A stretch of DNA of 13,307 bases from positions 1 through 13,307 of the forward strand of contig CAYMKL010000172.1 in NCBI GenBank assembly GCA_964390805.1. Direction: 5' to 3'. Origin of the DNA: CAYMKL01 sp964390805 (GTDB lineage: Bacteria; Chloroflexota; Anaerolineae; VGOG01). Shown in pieces: positions 6,974-13,260 of the stretch (position 1 is the stretch's first letter; the number at the start of each line of letters is the position of its first letter). The position numbers were made by a program, and so were the translations under genes. The notes below the pieces were generated by a model. It saw nothing but the letters and a program-made list of their open reading frames with translations, was not told the DNA's origin and searched no databases.

Positions 6974-7057
6974 CGAATACCCAATATCCAGTATCTAATA
7001 TCCATCTATCAGCCATCAGCTATCAGCCATTAGCCATCAGCCATTAGCTATTGGCTA
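6974..7057. repeat. In-register heptamer tandem array
   Basis: Eleven to twelve 7-base units follow each other without slippage. From 6981 they are CCAATAT, CCAGTAT, CTAATAT, CCATCTA, TCAGCCA, TCAGCTA, TCAGCCA, TTAGCCA, TCAGCCA, TTAGCTA, TTGGCTA; CGAATAC at 6974 is a probable twelfth. The last unit contains the permease stop codon (7055-7057). The array fills nearly all of the gap between permease and AlbA_2 genes. Heptamer arrays of this sort recall the STRR repeats known from cyanobacteria, though the unit differs. Confidence 0.85.
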
Positions 7058-8173
7058 TTCCAACCGCTTGCGGAAACGCGCCGCCGACAGGGTCAGGATC
7101 ACCACACCAAAGATAGCCATAGCTATCACTTGTTCGGTCAAGAGTTCCAGACCGATCCCTTTAAGAATTACGCCTCGGACGATGACCAAAAAATAGGTCA
7201 AGGGAATAACATAGCCAAAACACTGCAAAACCCTGGGCATGGCAGCGATGGGGAACATGAAGCCCGAAAGGAATATGGAAGGAAGCATGATGAAATAGCT
7301 GAGGAGCATGGACTCCTGCTGGGTGTTAGAGACGGTGGAAATGAAGAGCCCCAGCCCCAGAGAGGTCATCAAAGCTAGAACTGAGAGGGCCAGGAGGAGC
7401 AGGAGGCTGCCCCGTATCGGCACCCCGAACCATAAGGATCCGATAGCCAGAACCTCCAGGGTGTCCAAGAAAGCGATAAACACGTAGGGAACCAATTTGC
7501 CGACGATGAGCTCATAAGACTTGAGAGGGGTGACGATGAGCTGCTCGATGGTGCCTCTCTCCCGCTCCCGCACGATGGCCATGGAGGTGAGGAAGGTAGT
7601 CAGGAACTGCATGATGATCCCAATGATGCCGGGAATCATGAAGTTGGCGCTGGCCAGTTCTGGATTGTACCAGACTCGCGGACGCACCTCCAGGCCCGGC
7701 TGTTCCGCTGGATCTACCCCCAGAAACTGCTGGACTATCTCGGCCGACTTGGCCTGACCCACCGCAGTGGCGGCCGAGAGAGCAGCGCTGGCGATATTGG
7801 GGTCCGAGCCGTCTATGACCACACTCACCTGAGCTGTTCCCTTGCGCGCCAGGTCTTTGCTGTAACCCGCAGGGATGAGCAGCCCTGCACGAGCTTTCCC
7901 CCCGTCCATGAGGCGAGCCAGGGCCTCCTCGCTGGCGATGTAATAGTTGACGTCGAAGTAGCCTGAGGTTCCGTAAGTCTCAATGAGTTCCCTGCTTTGA
8001 GCCGTTCGATCCTGGTCAAAAACAACGGTCGAGATGTGATCCACATCGGTAGTGGCGGCATAGCCCAGCAGGACCAACTGGATTATCGGAATGAGAAACA
8101 TCACCGCCAGGGTGCGGGGATCGCGAAAGATATGAATGAACTCCTTCCGCATAACGGCCAGAGTCCGATGCAT
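7055..8173 (-). CDS. ABC-2 type transporter permease (YbhR/YhhJ-like)
   Basis: Integral membrane subunit of a predicted ABC exporter, 372 residues. An N-terminal coupling region (MRKEFIHIFRDPRTLAVMFL) leads into TM1 at about 22-42. A large extracytoplasmic domain follows (~45-170), then about five further TM segments (~175-365) with the ABC-2 signature RERERGTIEQLIVTPLKSYE after TM2. The start ATG at 8173 is preceded by GAGG, which overlaps the stop codon of the PrsW-like gene seven bases upstream, so translation is probably coupled. The typical partner ATPase is not in this window; the upstream neighbour is a PrsW-like membrane protein instead. The ATPase may be encoded elsewhere, or the permease may pair with a shared one. 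The substrate cannot be predicted; relatives export drugs, lipids or peptides. The stop codon lies inside a heptamer array. Confidence 0.92.
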   Translation of the reverse strand: MHRTLAVMRKEFIHIFRDPRTLAVMFLIPIIQLVLLGYAATTDVDHISTVVFDQDRTAQSRELIETYGTSGYFDVNYYIASEEALARLMDGGKARAGLLIPAGYSKDLARKGTAQVSVVIDGSDPNIASAALSAATAVGQAKSAEIVQQFLGVDPAEQPGLEVRPRVWYNPELASANFMIPGIIGIIMQFLTTFLTSMAIVRERERGTIEQLIVTPLKSYELIVGKLVPYVFIAFLDTLEVLAIGSLWFGVPIRGSLLLLLALSVLALMTSLGLGLFISTVSNTQQESMLLSYFIMLPSIFLSGFMFPIAAMPRVLQCFGYVIPLTYFLVIVRGVILKGIGLELLTEQVIAMAIFGVVILTLSAARFRKRLE

Positions 8174-8180
8174 GTGACCT

Positions 8181-9368
8181 CTAGATAGATTCCTCAGTTA
8201 TCATCTGAGCTTGCAGCCATCTGGTAAGATATAAGATAATGAAAATGACAAATGACGCCAGTAAAGTCAGGAAGGCCATCAAAGCAAAGATAAACAACCC
8301 CCCAAGGGCCAGACGGACTTCATTGGCCGCCGAAGATGCGGCGGATAAAGAGACAACGAGCATGATGGAAGCGGCGACATTCCAGAGAGAGTGGAGACTG
8401 ACGCTGGCGGCGTAAGCGCCCAGGAGTCGCCAGGGGCGTCGGGTGGTGAACAAGTAATACCAACCCAGACCCATCAGTCCGCTCCCCAGGCAGTGCATGG
8501 CCGTAGCCCCAACGCGCATTGTCGCCACGCCGGCCCAGCCCTCCAAAGAGGAGGCTCCGTTGAGCAGCGCCTCGGCCAGGGCAAAGCCAGCACCGCCAGC
8601 CAGGCCCCAGAGGAACGACTGGGCCTTGCTGGGCCGGCGATAGCTCATCATGACTACGCCCAGGACCTTGAACAGCTCTTCGATCATCGGAGCAATGACG
8701 ATCACAAGCAAGCCCAAGGCAATGAGGATTGGCGGGGAAAGAAGAGGGCTGTAAAGGCTTTCAGGATTTTGAAGCCAGCGGGGATCCTGCAAATAGACAG
8801 ATAGCTCCTCGAACCAGGCCGCGCCGCCCGGCATCAGAGCCGTCAGGGCGAGCACAACGACCATCAAGAGCAAGCCAAACGCAGCCTCCAATCCGAAAGC
8901 CCCGAAGGTAGCCAGGAAAGCACCGCTGGCCAGTTGAAGCACCACACCCCGCCAGCGGGTATTACTCCCCGTTAGCCTACGGCCAACAAAGGCCAGGAAG
9001 AAAAGCGGGGGCAGGACGGCGGCCAAGATGTAGAAAGGGGGAAAAGTCAGCGCAGGCGCGAGATCAAGAGTGAGAATTACCTGGCCGAGGATCACAGCCA
9101 CCACGAAGACAGCAGCCAGCACCCAGGCAGGCCGAGGGCGGAACAGTCGCGAGGGACGGCCCCGCAGCGAGCTGAAACCCTGCCAGGCCAGGGGCAGGCC
9201 CAGCCCGATCCCCAGGGCGATGAAAGAGGCGCCCACGATTGCCCCTATCAGATCCATTTCCCCTCCCCTGATGAAAGGGGGGATTAAATAGAACACTCCC
9301 GCCAGCAGGCCCAGGAAGGCGATACTGAAGCCGGCGACACCGACCATGATTTTTGCGATTTTGAGCAA
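8181..9368 (-). CDS. PrsW-like intramembrane metalloprotease/Abi-related membrane protein
   Basis: Polytopic membrane protein (395 residues, about 10 hydrophobic segments). The PrsW-family signatures are present: EELFK with E230-E231, GFALAEALLN with E266, RVGATAMHC with R285 and H292, and LHSLWN with H326. PrsW proteins cleave membrane-bound anti-sigma factors (RsiW in Bacillus subtilis) at site 1, in response to antimicrobial peptides or envelope stress. Here the substrate is unknown and no sigma/anti-sigma pair is nearby. The start is TTG at 9368, fixed by a perfect AGGAGG six bases upstream and a promoter just before it. The N-terminal part (to ~210) is an extra set of TM segments. Residues 29-37 (IPPFIRGGE) between TM1 and TM2 appear to come from a C/G palindromic repeat. 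It is co-transcribed with the ABC-2 permease. A non-proteolytic relative is possible, but all the acidic and His positions are kept. Confidence 0.85.
   Translation of the reverse strand: MLKIAKIMVGVAGFSIAFLGLLAGVFYLIPPFIRGGEMDLIGAIVGASFIALGIGLGLPLAWQGFSSLRGRPSRLFRPRPAWVLAAVFVVAVILGQVILTLDLAPALTFPPFYILAAVLPPLFFLAFVGRRLTGSNTRWRGVVLQLASGAFLATFGAFGLEAAFGLLLMVVVLALTALMPGGAAWFEELSVYLQDPRWLQNPESLYSPLLSPPILIALGLLVIVIAPMIEELFKVLGVVMMSYRRPSKAQSFLWGLAGGAGFALAEALLNGASSLEGWAGVATMRVGATAMHCLGSGLMGLGWYYLFTTRRPWRLLGAYAASVSLHSLWNVAASIMLVVSLSAASSAANEVRLALGGLFIFALMAFLTLLASFVIFIILYLTRWLQAQMITEESI
9257..9288. repeat. C/G-rich palindromic element inside the PrsW-like gene
   Basis: Plus strand: TTTCCCCTCCCCTGATGAAA followed by GGGGGGATTAAA. 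C-rich and G-rich arms surround a short centre, with AT-rich edges. On the coding strand it yields LIPPFIRGGE, a peptide I recognise as a common translation of dispersed bacterial repeats. It lies in the first loop of the membrane protein, where an insertion would be tolerated. Confidence 0.55.
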
Positions 9369-9374
9369 TGGTTA

Positions 9375-9380
9375 CCTCCT
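9375..9380 (-). promoter_or_regulatory. Consensus RBS deciding a TTG start
   Basis: AGGAGG on the minus strand lies six bases before TTG at 9368. No ATG or GTG is in frame at that spacing, so TTG is the supported start of the PrsW-like gene. Confidence 0.8.
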
Positions 9381-9392
9381 TCTTGCCCGATA

Positions 9393-9420
9393 ATCATACC
9401 TTTTTTGCCCAAAATGTCAA
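9393..9420 (-). promoter_or_regulatory. Sigma-70 promoter of the PrsW-like/ABC-2 permease operon
   Basis: On the minus strand TTGACA (9420-9415) is followed after 16 bases by TATGAT (9398-9393). Transcription would start near 9386, giving a leader of about 18 nt that contains the AGGAGG. It is the best match to the consensus in the window. Confidence 0.75.
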
Positions 9421-9464
9421 CCGGCCACTACAACGGATTCGGAAATAAACGGATTGAGAGCATG

Positions 9465-9489
9465 GACTCGTTCCTCATTGACTCGTTAA
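9465..9489. repeat. CTCGTTCCTCATTG repeat crossing the helicase stop codon
   Basis: GACTCGTT occurs twice (9465-9472 and 9480-9487) around CCTCATT. The 14-mer at 9467-9480 is identical to 5469-5482. The helicase TGA (9475-9477) and its last codons (LTSQ) lie inside the repeat. Confidence 0.7.
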
Positions 9490-11757
9490 TTCCCTCAAAA
9501 TCACCACCGCCGCCTCTTTATCCAAAGGCTCGTTATTGTTGCCGCACTTGGAGCTCTGGACGCAGGAGGGGCAGCCGTCTTTGCAGGGACACTCCTCGAT
9601 GGCCGACAGGGTGGTCCGCCAAAGCTCCTCCAGGATGTCGAATCCCTTCTCGGCGATGCCCACCCCGCCGGGGAAGGCGTCGTAGATGAAGATTTGGGGG
9701 CTGCCCGTATCGGGGTGGTTGGGGGTGGAGAGACCGCCGATGTCCATCCGGTCACACATAGCGAAGAGAGGCAGTATCCCGATGGCAGCGTGCTCCAGGG
9801 CGTGCAGACCGCCGTGGAAGTTTAGCCCTCGGCCAGCCACGCGGCGAGCAATCTCCGGGGGCACTTCGAACCAGAGGGCTTTGGTCTCGTAAGATTGAGG
9901 CGGCAGGTCCAGGTACTCCACGCTCAAAATGGCTTCGCTGAACTGCTGCTTGCGAGTGTATCCGATTACCTGCTGGGTGAGCCGCACTTGGCCGAAGAAG
10001 GCAGCGGTGGTGGGAAACCGCTTGTGCCTAAAAGAGCGCACAATGCTCACGTCGTTGAGCTCGCGGGGCTGGGTGTAGTAGTCCATGTCCACCGGTCGCA
10101 GATAGGCCACCTGCGCCTGCAGATCCAGGTTGGTGACCAGGTAGGACTCCCCCTGATGCAGATAGACTGCGCCGGGATGAACCCGGTAGAGAGCCGACGA
10201 GCCCTCGATCTCCTCCAGGGTTTGGTACCGCCGTGACTCATCCAAGAGGGCAAAACGAGAGCCCGTGATGGAGCGCAGGTTCACCTCCTGGGCCGGGTAG
10301 CTCTGCCCAACGTTGTACCAGCGCTCGTTCCGATAGACCAGGATGCCCCTTCGCTCCAGGTTGATCATCGCCTCCACGAAGCCGGGGCCGAAGAGGAACT
10401 CGTCGTCGTTGGTAAGGGGCAGCTCGTAAGCGGCACAGGGGAGGTGCTTCTCCAGGATATAGACGTTGTCGGGAGCGGTGAGGGCGTGCTCGTGACCTTT
10501 GCCGAAGAGGGCCTCAGGGTGACGCATGAAGTACTGGTCCAGGGGGCCGTCCAGGCCGATGAGTACCGAGAGGGACTCCCGCACGCCCCTCCCGGCCCGC
10601 CCGGCCTGCTGCCAGGTGCTGGCGATGGTGCCGGGGTAGCCCACCAGAACCGTAGCGTCCAAGCTGCCCACGTCCACCCCCAGTTCCAGGGCGCTGGTGG
10701 CCGTGACCCCCAGCAGCTTGCCGCTGAAAAGCTCCCGCTCGATCTGGCGGCGCTCCTCAGGGAGGTAGCCCGCTCGATAGGACTTGATCAGCGGGACCAT
10801 ATCGGGTTCCCGTTCCTTCAGAATCCCGCGGGCGTAGCGGAGGATGAGCTCAGCTACCTTGCGGGCCCTGGTGAAGGTGATGTTGCGCACCCCCTGACGA
10901 GCCATCTCCACGAACAGGTCAGTGGCCTCGGAGTTCGCGCTGCGGCGACTGGTCCTGGCCCGGTCGAGGAAAGGGGGATTCCACAGGACGAAGTCCTTGG
11001 CCCCGCTAGGGGAGCCGTCGTGGTCCACCACCAGGGTCGGGACACCAACTAGTCGCTCAATGTGCTCACCGGGGTTGGCTATGGTCGCTGAGCAGCAGAT
11101 GAACTGGGGCTTCGCGCCGTAGAAATCGCATACGCGGCGCAGACGGCGGAGGACGCAGGCCACCTGAGAGCCGAATACCCCTCGGTAGACGTGGGCCTCG
11201 TCAAGGACCACGTACTTGAGGTTGGCGAAAAAGTGGGCCCACAGGGTATGGTTGGGTAGGATGCCCAGGTGTAGCATGTCGGGGTTGGTGAGGATAATGG
11301 CAGTCTCTTTGCGCCGGCGAGAGCGCGTTGATTGAGGCGTATCGCCGTCGTAGGTGCCGAATTTCACCTCTCGTAAGTTGGGCTTGGTCAGCTCTCGCAA
11401 AGAGCGGAGCTGGTCCTGAGCCAGGGCCTTGGTGGGAAACAGATAGAGGGCGCGAGATCGCCAATCGCCGATCATGGCCTCCAGGACCGGCACGTTGTAG
11501 CAAAGGGTCTTGCCGCTAGCCGTGGAAGTAGCCACCACCACGTTTTGGCCAGATCGGGTGGCGTTGACGGCCTGAGCCTGGTGCGTGTAGAGCTTCTCCG
11601 CCCCCACTCGCTTGAGGGCATCTCGCAAGGAGCGTGGCAATGGCCTGTCCAATCGCCCATAGCGCGCCCGCCTGGGGGGGATGTGCTGCGTGTGGGCGAT
11701 CTGGCCCTTGTAGAATCGCTGTCGCTTGAGGTGCTTGATGAAGTCCTTGACTCTCAC
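9475..11757 (-). CDS. MrfA/YprA-like DEAH helicase with C-terminal Zn-binding DUF1998 region
   Basis: Predicted superfamily 2 DNA helicase of the MrfA (YprA) family, 760 residues from the preferred start; Bacillus subtilis MrfA acts in mitomycin C repair. Walker A lies in TSTASGKT with GKT at 82-84, Walker B is DEAH at 186-189, and motif III is CSATIANP. Motif VI is WQQAGRAGRG. The C-terminal Cys cluster CPCKDGCPSCVQSSKCG has Cys at 723, 725, 729, 732 and 738; the family has four Zn-binding cysteines. The region before it (~560-720) matches the DUF1998 accessory region. I chose GTG at 11757 because RVKDFIKHLKRQRFYKGQI begins the conserved family N-terminus; a TTG at 11826 would add a repeat-like MIQSLFPPFRGKISPTLRRG. 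The GTG has no strong RBS. No MrfB-type exonuclease gene is adjacent. The last residues are encoded by a dispersed repeat. Confidence 0.92.
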   Translation of the reverse strand: MRVKDFIKHLKRQRFYKGQIAHTQHIPPRRARYGRLDRPLPRSLRDALKRVGAEKLYTHQAQAVNATRSGQNVVVATSTASGKTLCYNVPVLEAMIGDWRSRALYLFPTKALAQDQLRSLRELTKPNLREVKFGTYDGDTPQSTRSRRRKETAIILTNPDMLHLGILPNHTLWAHFFANLKYVVLDEAHVYRGVFGSQVACVLRRLRRVCDFYGAKPQFICCSATIANPGEHIERLVGVPTLVVDHDGSPSGAKDFVLWNPPFLDRARTSRRSANSEATDLFVEMARQGVRNITFTRARKVAELILRYARGILKEREPDMVPLIKSYRAGYLPEERRQIERELFSGKLLGVTATSALELGVDVGSLDATVLVGYPGTIASTWQQAGRAGRGVRESLSVLIGLDGPLDQYFMRHPEALFGKGHEHALTAPDNVYILEKHLPCAAYELPLTNDDEFLFGPGFVEAMINLERRGILVYRNERWYNVGQSYPAQEVNLRSITGSRFALLDESRRYQTLEEIEGSSALYRVHPGAVYLHQGESYLVTNLDLQAQVAYLRPVDMDYYTQPRELNDVSIVRSFRHKRFPTTAAFFGQVRLTQQVIGYTRKQQFSEAILSVEYLDLPPQSYETKALWFEVPPEIARRVAGRGLNFHGGLHALEHAAIGILPLFAMCDRMDIGGLSTPNHPDTGSPQIFIYDAFPGGVGIAEKGFDILEELWRTTLSAIEECPCKDGCPSCVQSSKCGNNNEPLDKEAAVVILRELTSQ

Positions 11758-11780
11758 TTGTCCCGAGCCTCGTCGAAGGG
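11758..11780. repeat. Second copy of the CCCTTCGAC...CTC repeat, abutting the helicase start
   Basis: On the minus strand CCCTTCGACGAGGCTCGGGA followed by CAA ends directly at the GTG codon. It is a close relative of CCCTTCGACAAGCTCAGGAC at 6348-6367, with one extra base and two substitutions. The helicase translation initiation region is therefore partly made of the repeat. Confidence 0.6.
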
Positions 11781-11843
11781 TAGGTGATATTTTACCACGA
11801 AAGGGCGGAAAAAGCGACTGGATCAATATAACATCGAATTCCG

Positions 11844-11883
11844 AGGATTCACCGAATCTGGCATCGCAAATTCGGTGAATCCT
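11844..11883. repeat. 14-bp perfect inverted repeat built of two palindromic 13-mers
   Basis: AGGATTCACCGAAT (11844-11857) and ATTCGGTGAATCCT (11870-11883) are perfect inverted copies around 12 bases. Each arm is also its own dyad: GATTC-ACC-GAATC (11846-11858) and AATTC-GGT-GAATC (11869-11881), with centres 23 bases apart. The site is 86 bases upstream of the helicase start, in a divergent promoter region. It may be a tandem operator, a strong RNA hairpin or a dispersed repeat. Confidence 0.7.
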
Positions 11884-11917
11884 TTCGATTCGTCGTCATA
11901 TCGGCCTGACAGATCCG

Positions 11918-11967
11918 GCCCCAACGGGGCTTCGCAGACTGAGCCAGGGGCTTGAGCGGAGCCCCTG
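11918..11967. other. Two GC-rich hairpins upstream of the hom promoter
   Basis: GCCCC-AAC-GGGGC (11918-11930, 5-bp stem) and CAGGGGCT (11945-11952) with AGCCCCTG (11960-11967), an 8-bp perfect stem with a 7-base loop. Both share GGGGCTT. They lie before the predicted hom promoter and have no T-run. They may belong to a transcript from elsewhere or be repeats. Confidence 0.45.
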
Positions 11968-11975
11968 ACGGACTG

Positions 11976-12004
11976 TTGATAGCACTAACGTTTCGTGATA
12001 TGCT
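11976..12004 (+). promoter_or_regulatory. Predicted sigma-70 promoter of hom
   Basis: TTGATA (11976-11981) and TATGCT (11999-12004) are separated by exactly 17 bases. Transcription would start near 12011, leaving a leader of about 107 nt. The -10 region overlaps a dyad: ATAGCA (11979-11984) can pair with TGCTAT (12001-12006). Confidence 0.6.
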
Positions 12005-12010
12005 ATGATC

Positions 12011-12118
12011 AATAGCGGGAGAACTCGCTGGAGTGCGGACGAAAGTCCGCCTTTGCAGAGCCCAGGGCAGGCTTGCGCCTGTACCCCGAATCCCAAATCT
12101 CATGAAAGGAAGGGAGTT
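12011..12118 (+). promoter_or_regulatory. Hairpin-rich 5' leader of hom
   Basis: Three consecutive hairpins occupy the predicted leader: GCGGG-AGAA-CTCGC (12015-12028, one G-U pair), GCGGAC-GAAA-GTCCGC with a GNRA tetraloop (12035-12050), and CAGGC-TTGC-GCCTG (12068-12081), which can be extended by GGG/CCC. The RBS AGGA (12107-12110) lies eight bases before the ATG. No terminator T-run, T-box motif or SAM riboswitch core is visible, so any control would more likely act on translation or RNA stability. No known RNA class is recognised. Confidence 0.45.
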
Positions 12119-13153
12119 ATGGCAATTGAGCAAGTCAAGCTGGTGTTGATCGGGGTAGGCAATATCGGGCGGCGTTTCCTGGAGATACTCGCTCGCAAGG
12201 GAGACACCCTGCGCGCTCGATACGACCTGGAGTTGCTGCTGGTTGGAGTGGCGGACACCTCCGGCGCGGCTCTGGCTGCCGATGGGCTTGATCCGCTACA
12301 AGTGATCCATCTGAAGCAACAGGGCCAGGGAGTGGCCGCCTATCCACTGCTCGGCAGGCCCGGCATGGAGGCTATGGAGTTGGCCAGGCAGGCCCAAGCC
12401 GATGTCCTGCTCGAGGCCTCGCCCACCAACCTTCAGGATGGGCAGCCGGGGCTCAGTTGCATGGAGGAGGCGCTGCGGCGAGGGATGCACGTGGTGACGG
12501 CCAACAAAGCGCCATTGGTCCTGGCCTATTCGCGGCTCACCGAACTAGCAGCGCAGAAGGGAGTTCGGTTGGCTTTCAGCGGTGCGGTGGCCGGAGGGTT
12601 GCCCACGGTCAACATTGGGCAGAGGGACCTGGCCGGGTCAGAGATCCTTCGGATAGAGGGCATCCTGAACCTGACCACCAACTACATCCTGACCCAGACG
12701 GCGGAGAAGGGCAAGTCCTACGCGGAGGCCCTGGCCGAAGCCCAGGCCGATGGCCACGCCGAAGCTGATCCCCGCCTGGATGTGGAGGGCTGGGACGCGG
12801 CCAACAAGCTGGTGATCCTGGCCCACAGCGTGCTCGGCCATGTGGCCAGCCTGGAGGATGTGGAGGTTGAAGGCATCACCGGGATCGGGCCTGAGGAACT
12901 GAAGCAAGCCGCAGTCAGCGGCAAGGTCATCAAGCTGATAGCGAAGGCAGAAAAGGAAGACGACGGCTATCATCTGAGTGTACGGCCCACCTGCCTGGAG
13001 CTATCTCACCCTCTAGCTCGCCTCACAGCCTATCAGATGGGCATCGTCTACCACACCGACATCAGCGGCACCATTACGGCCACCATCGTCGAAGAGAACC
13101 CCATGCCCACCGCGGCGGCCATGCTTCGAGACCTGATCAACATCTACGAGTAG
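12119..13153 (+). CDS. hom: Homoserine dehydrogenase, short form without ACT domain
   Basis: NAD(P)-dependent enzyme reducing aspartate semialdehyde to homoserine, the branch point to threonine, methionine and isoleucine. It has 344 residues. The Rossmann motif is GVGNIGRRF (12-20), followed by TANKAPL (127-133), GAVAGGLPTV (155-164), and the substrate region EADPRLDVEGWDAANKL (215-231). D226 and K230 fit the catalytic Asp/Lys pair known from yeast Hom6 (D219/K223). The usual N-G-T-x-N turn reads N184-L-T-T-N, a Gly-to-Leu change worth noting. There is no C-terminal ACT domain, so allosteric threonine feedback through ACT is not expected. The ATG at 12119 has AGGA eight bases upstream. The frame is open back to 12005, but that part lies in the structured leader and encodes nothing conserved. 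The neighbour across the divergent region is the helicase, which is unrelated in function. Confidence 0.95.
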   Translation: MAIEQVKLVLIGVGNIGRRFLEILARKGDTLRARYDLELLLVGVADTSGAALAADGLDPLQVIHLKQQGQGVAAYPLLGRPGMEAMELARQAQADVLLEASPTNLQDGQPGLSCMEEALRRGMHVVTANKAPLVLAYSRLTELAAQKGVRLAFSGAVAGGLPTVNIGQRDLAGSEILRIEGILNLTTNYILTQTAEKGKSYAEALAEAQADGHAEADPRLDVEGWDAANKLVILAHSVLGHVASLEDVEVEGITGIGPEELKQAAVSGKVIKLIAKAEKEDDGYHLSVRPTCLELSHPLARLTAYQMGIVYHTDISGTITATIVEENPMPTAAAMLRDLINIYE

Positions 13154-13172
13154 CGAGGAAACGAGGAAGGAG
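13152..13172. repeat. CGAGGAA-type short repeat at the hom 3' end
   Basis: GCGAGGAAACGAGGAAGGAG starts at the hom stop codon. It resembles the minus-strand form of the CTCGTT/CCTCATT repeats (AACGAGG, ATGAGGA) at the 3' ends of the AlbA_2 and helicase genes. The match is shorter and less certain. Confidence 0.4.
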
Positions 13173-13186
13173 TGTCCAAGAGGGAA

Positions 13187-13243
13187 CTCTGGGGAACTCC
13201 GAGGACCTTCGAGGAACCGAAAGTTCCCCCGAGTTCCCCGGAG
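13187..13243. repeat. Nested inverted repeat downstream of hom
   Basis: The outer arms CTCTGGGGAACTC (13187-13199) and GAGTTCCCCGGAG (13231-13243) match at 12 of 13 positions. An inner hairpin GGAAC-CGAAA-GTTCC (13213-13227) sits inside. The structure starts 33 bases after the hom stop. The following GAGCTTTAGTTT is not a clean T-run, so a terminator role is possible but unproven. Confidence 0.6.
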
Positions 13244-13260
13244 TACCTAGAGCTTTAGTT

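Noticed and set aside
10444..11052. 202-residue plus-strand open frame inside the helicase gene
   Set aside because: Antisense shadow of helicase coding sequence with no recognisable domain.
11758..11826. TTG start at 11826 extending the helicase by 23 residues
   Set aside because: The added MIQSLFPPFRGKISPTLRRG looks repeat-derived, and the family N-terminus begins at the GTG at 11757.
12005..12118. Upstream ATG at 12005 as the hom start
   Set aside because: It would precede the predicted transcript start, adds 38 unconserved residues encoded by hairpins, and ignores the AGGA site before the ATG at 12119.
12011..12118. T-box, SAM, lysine or RNase P RNA in the hom leader
   Set aside because: No T-box AGGGTGG core, SAM or lysine riboswitch core, or RNase P conserved blocks can be found. 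GAAAGTCC is just one hairpin loop and arm.
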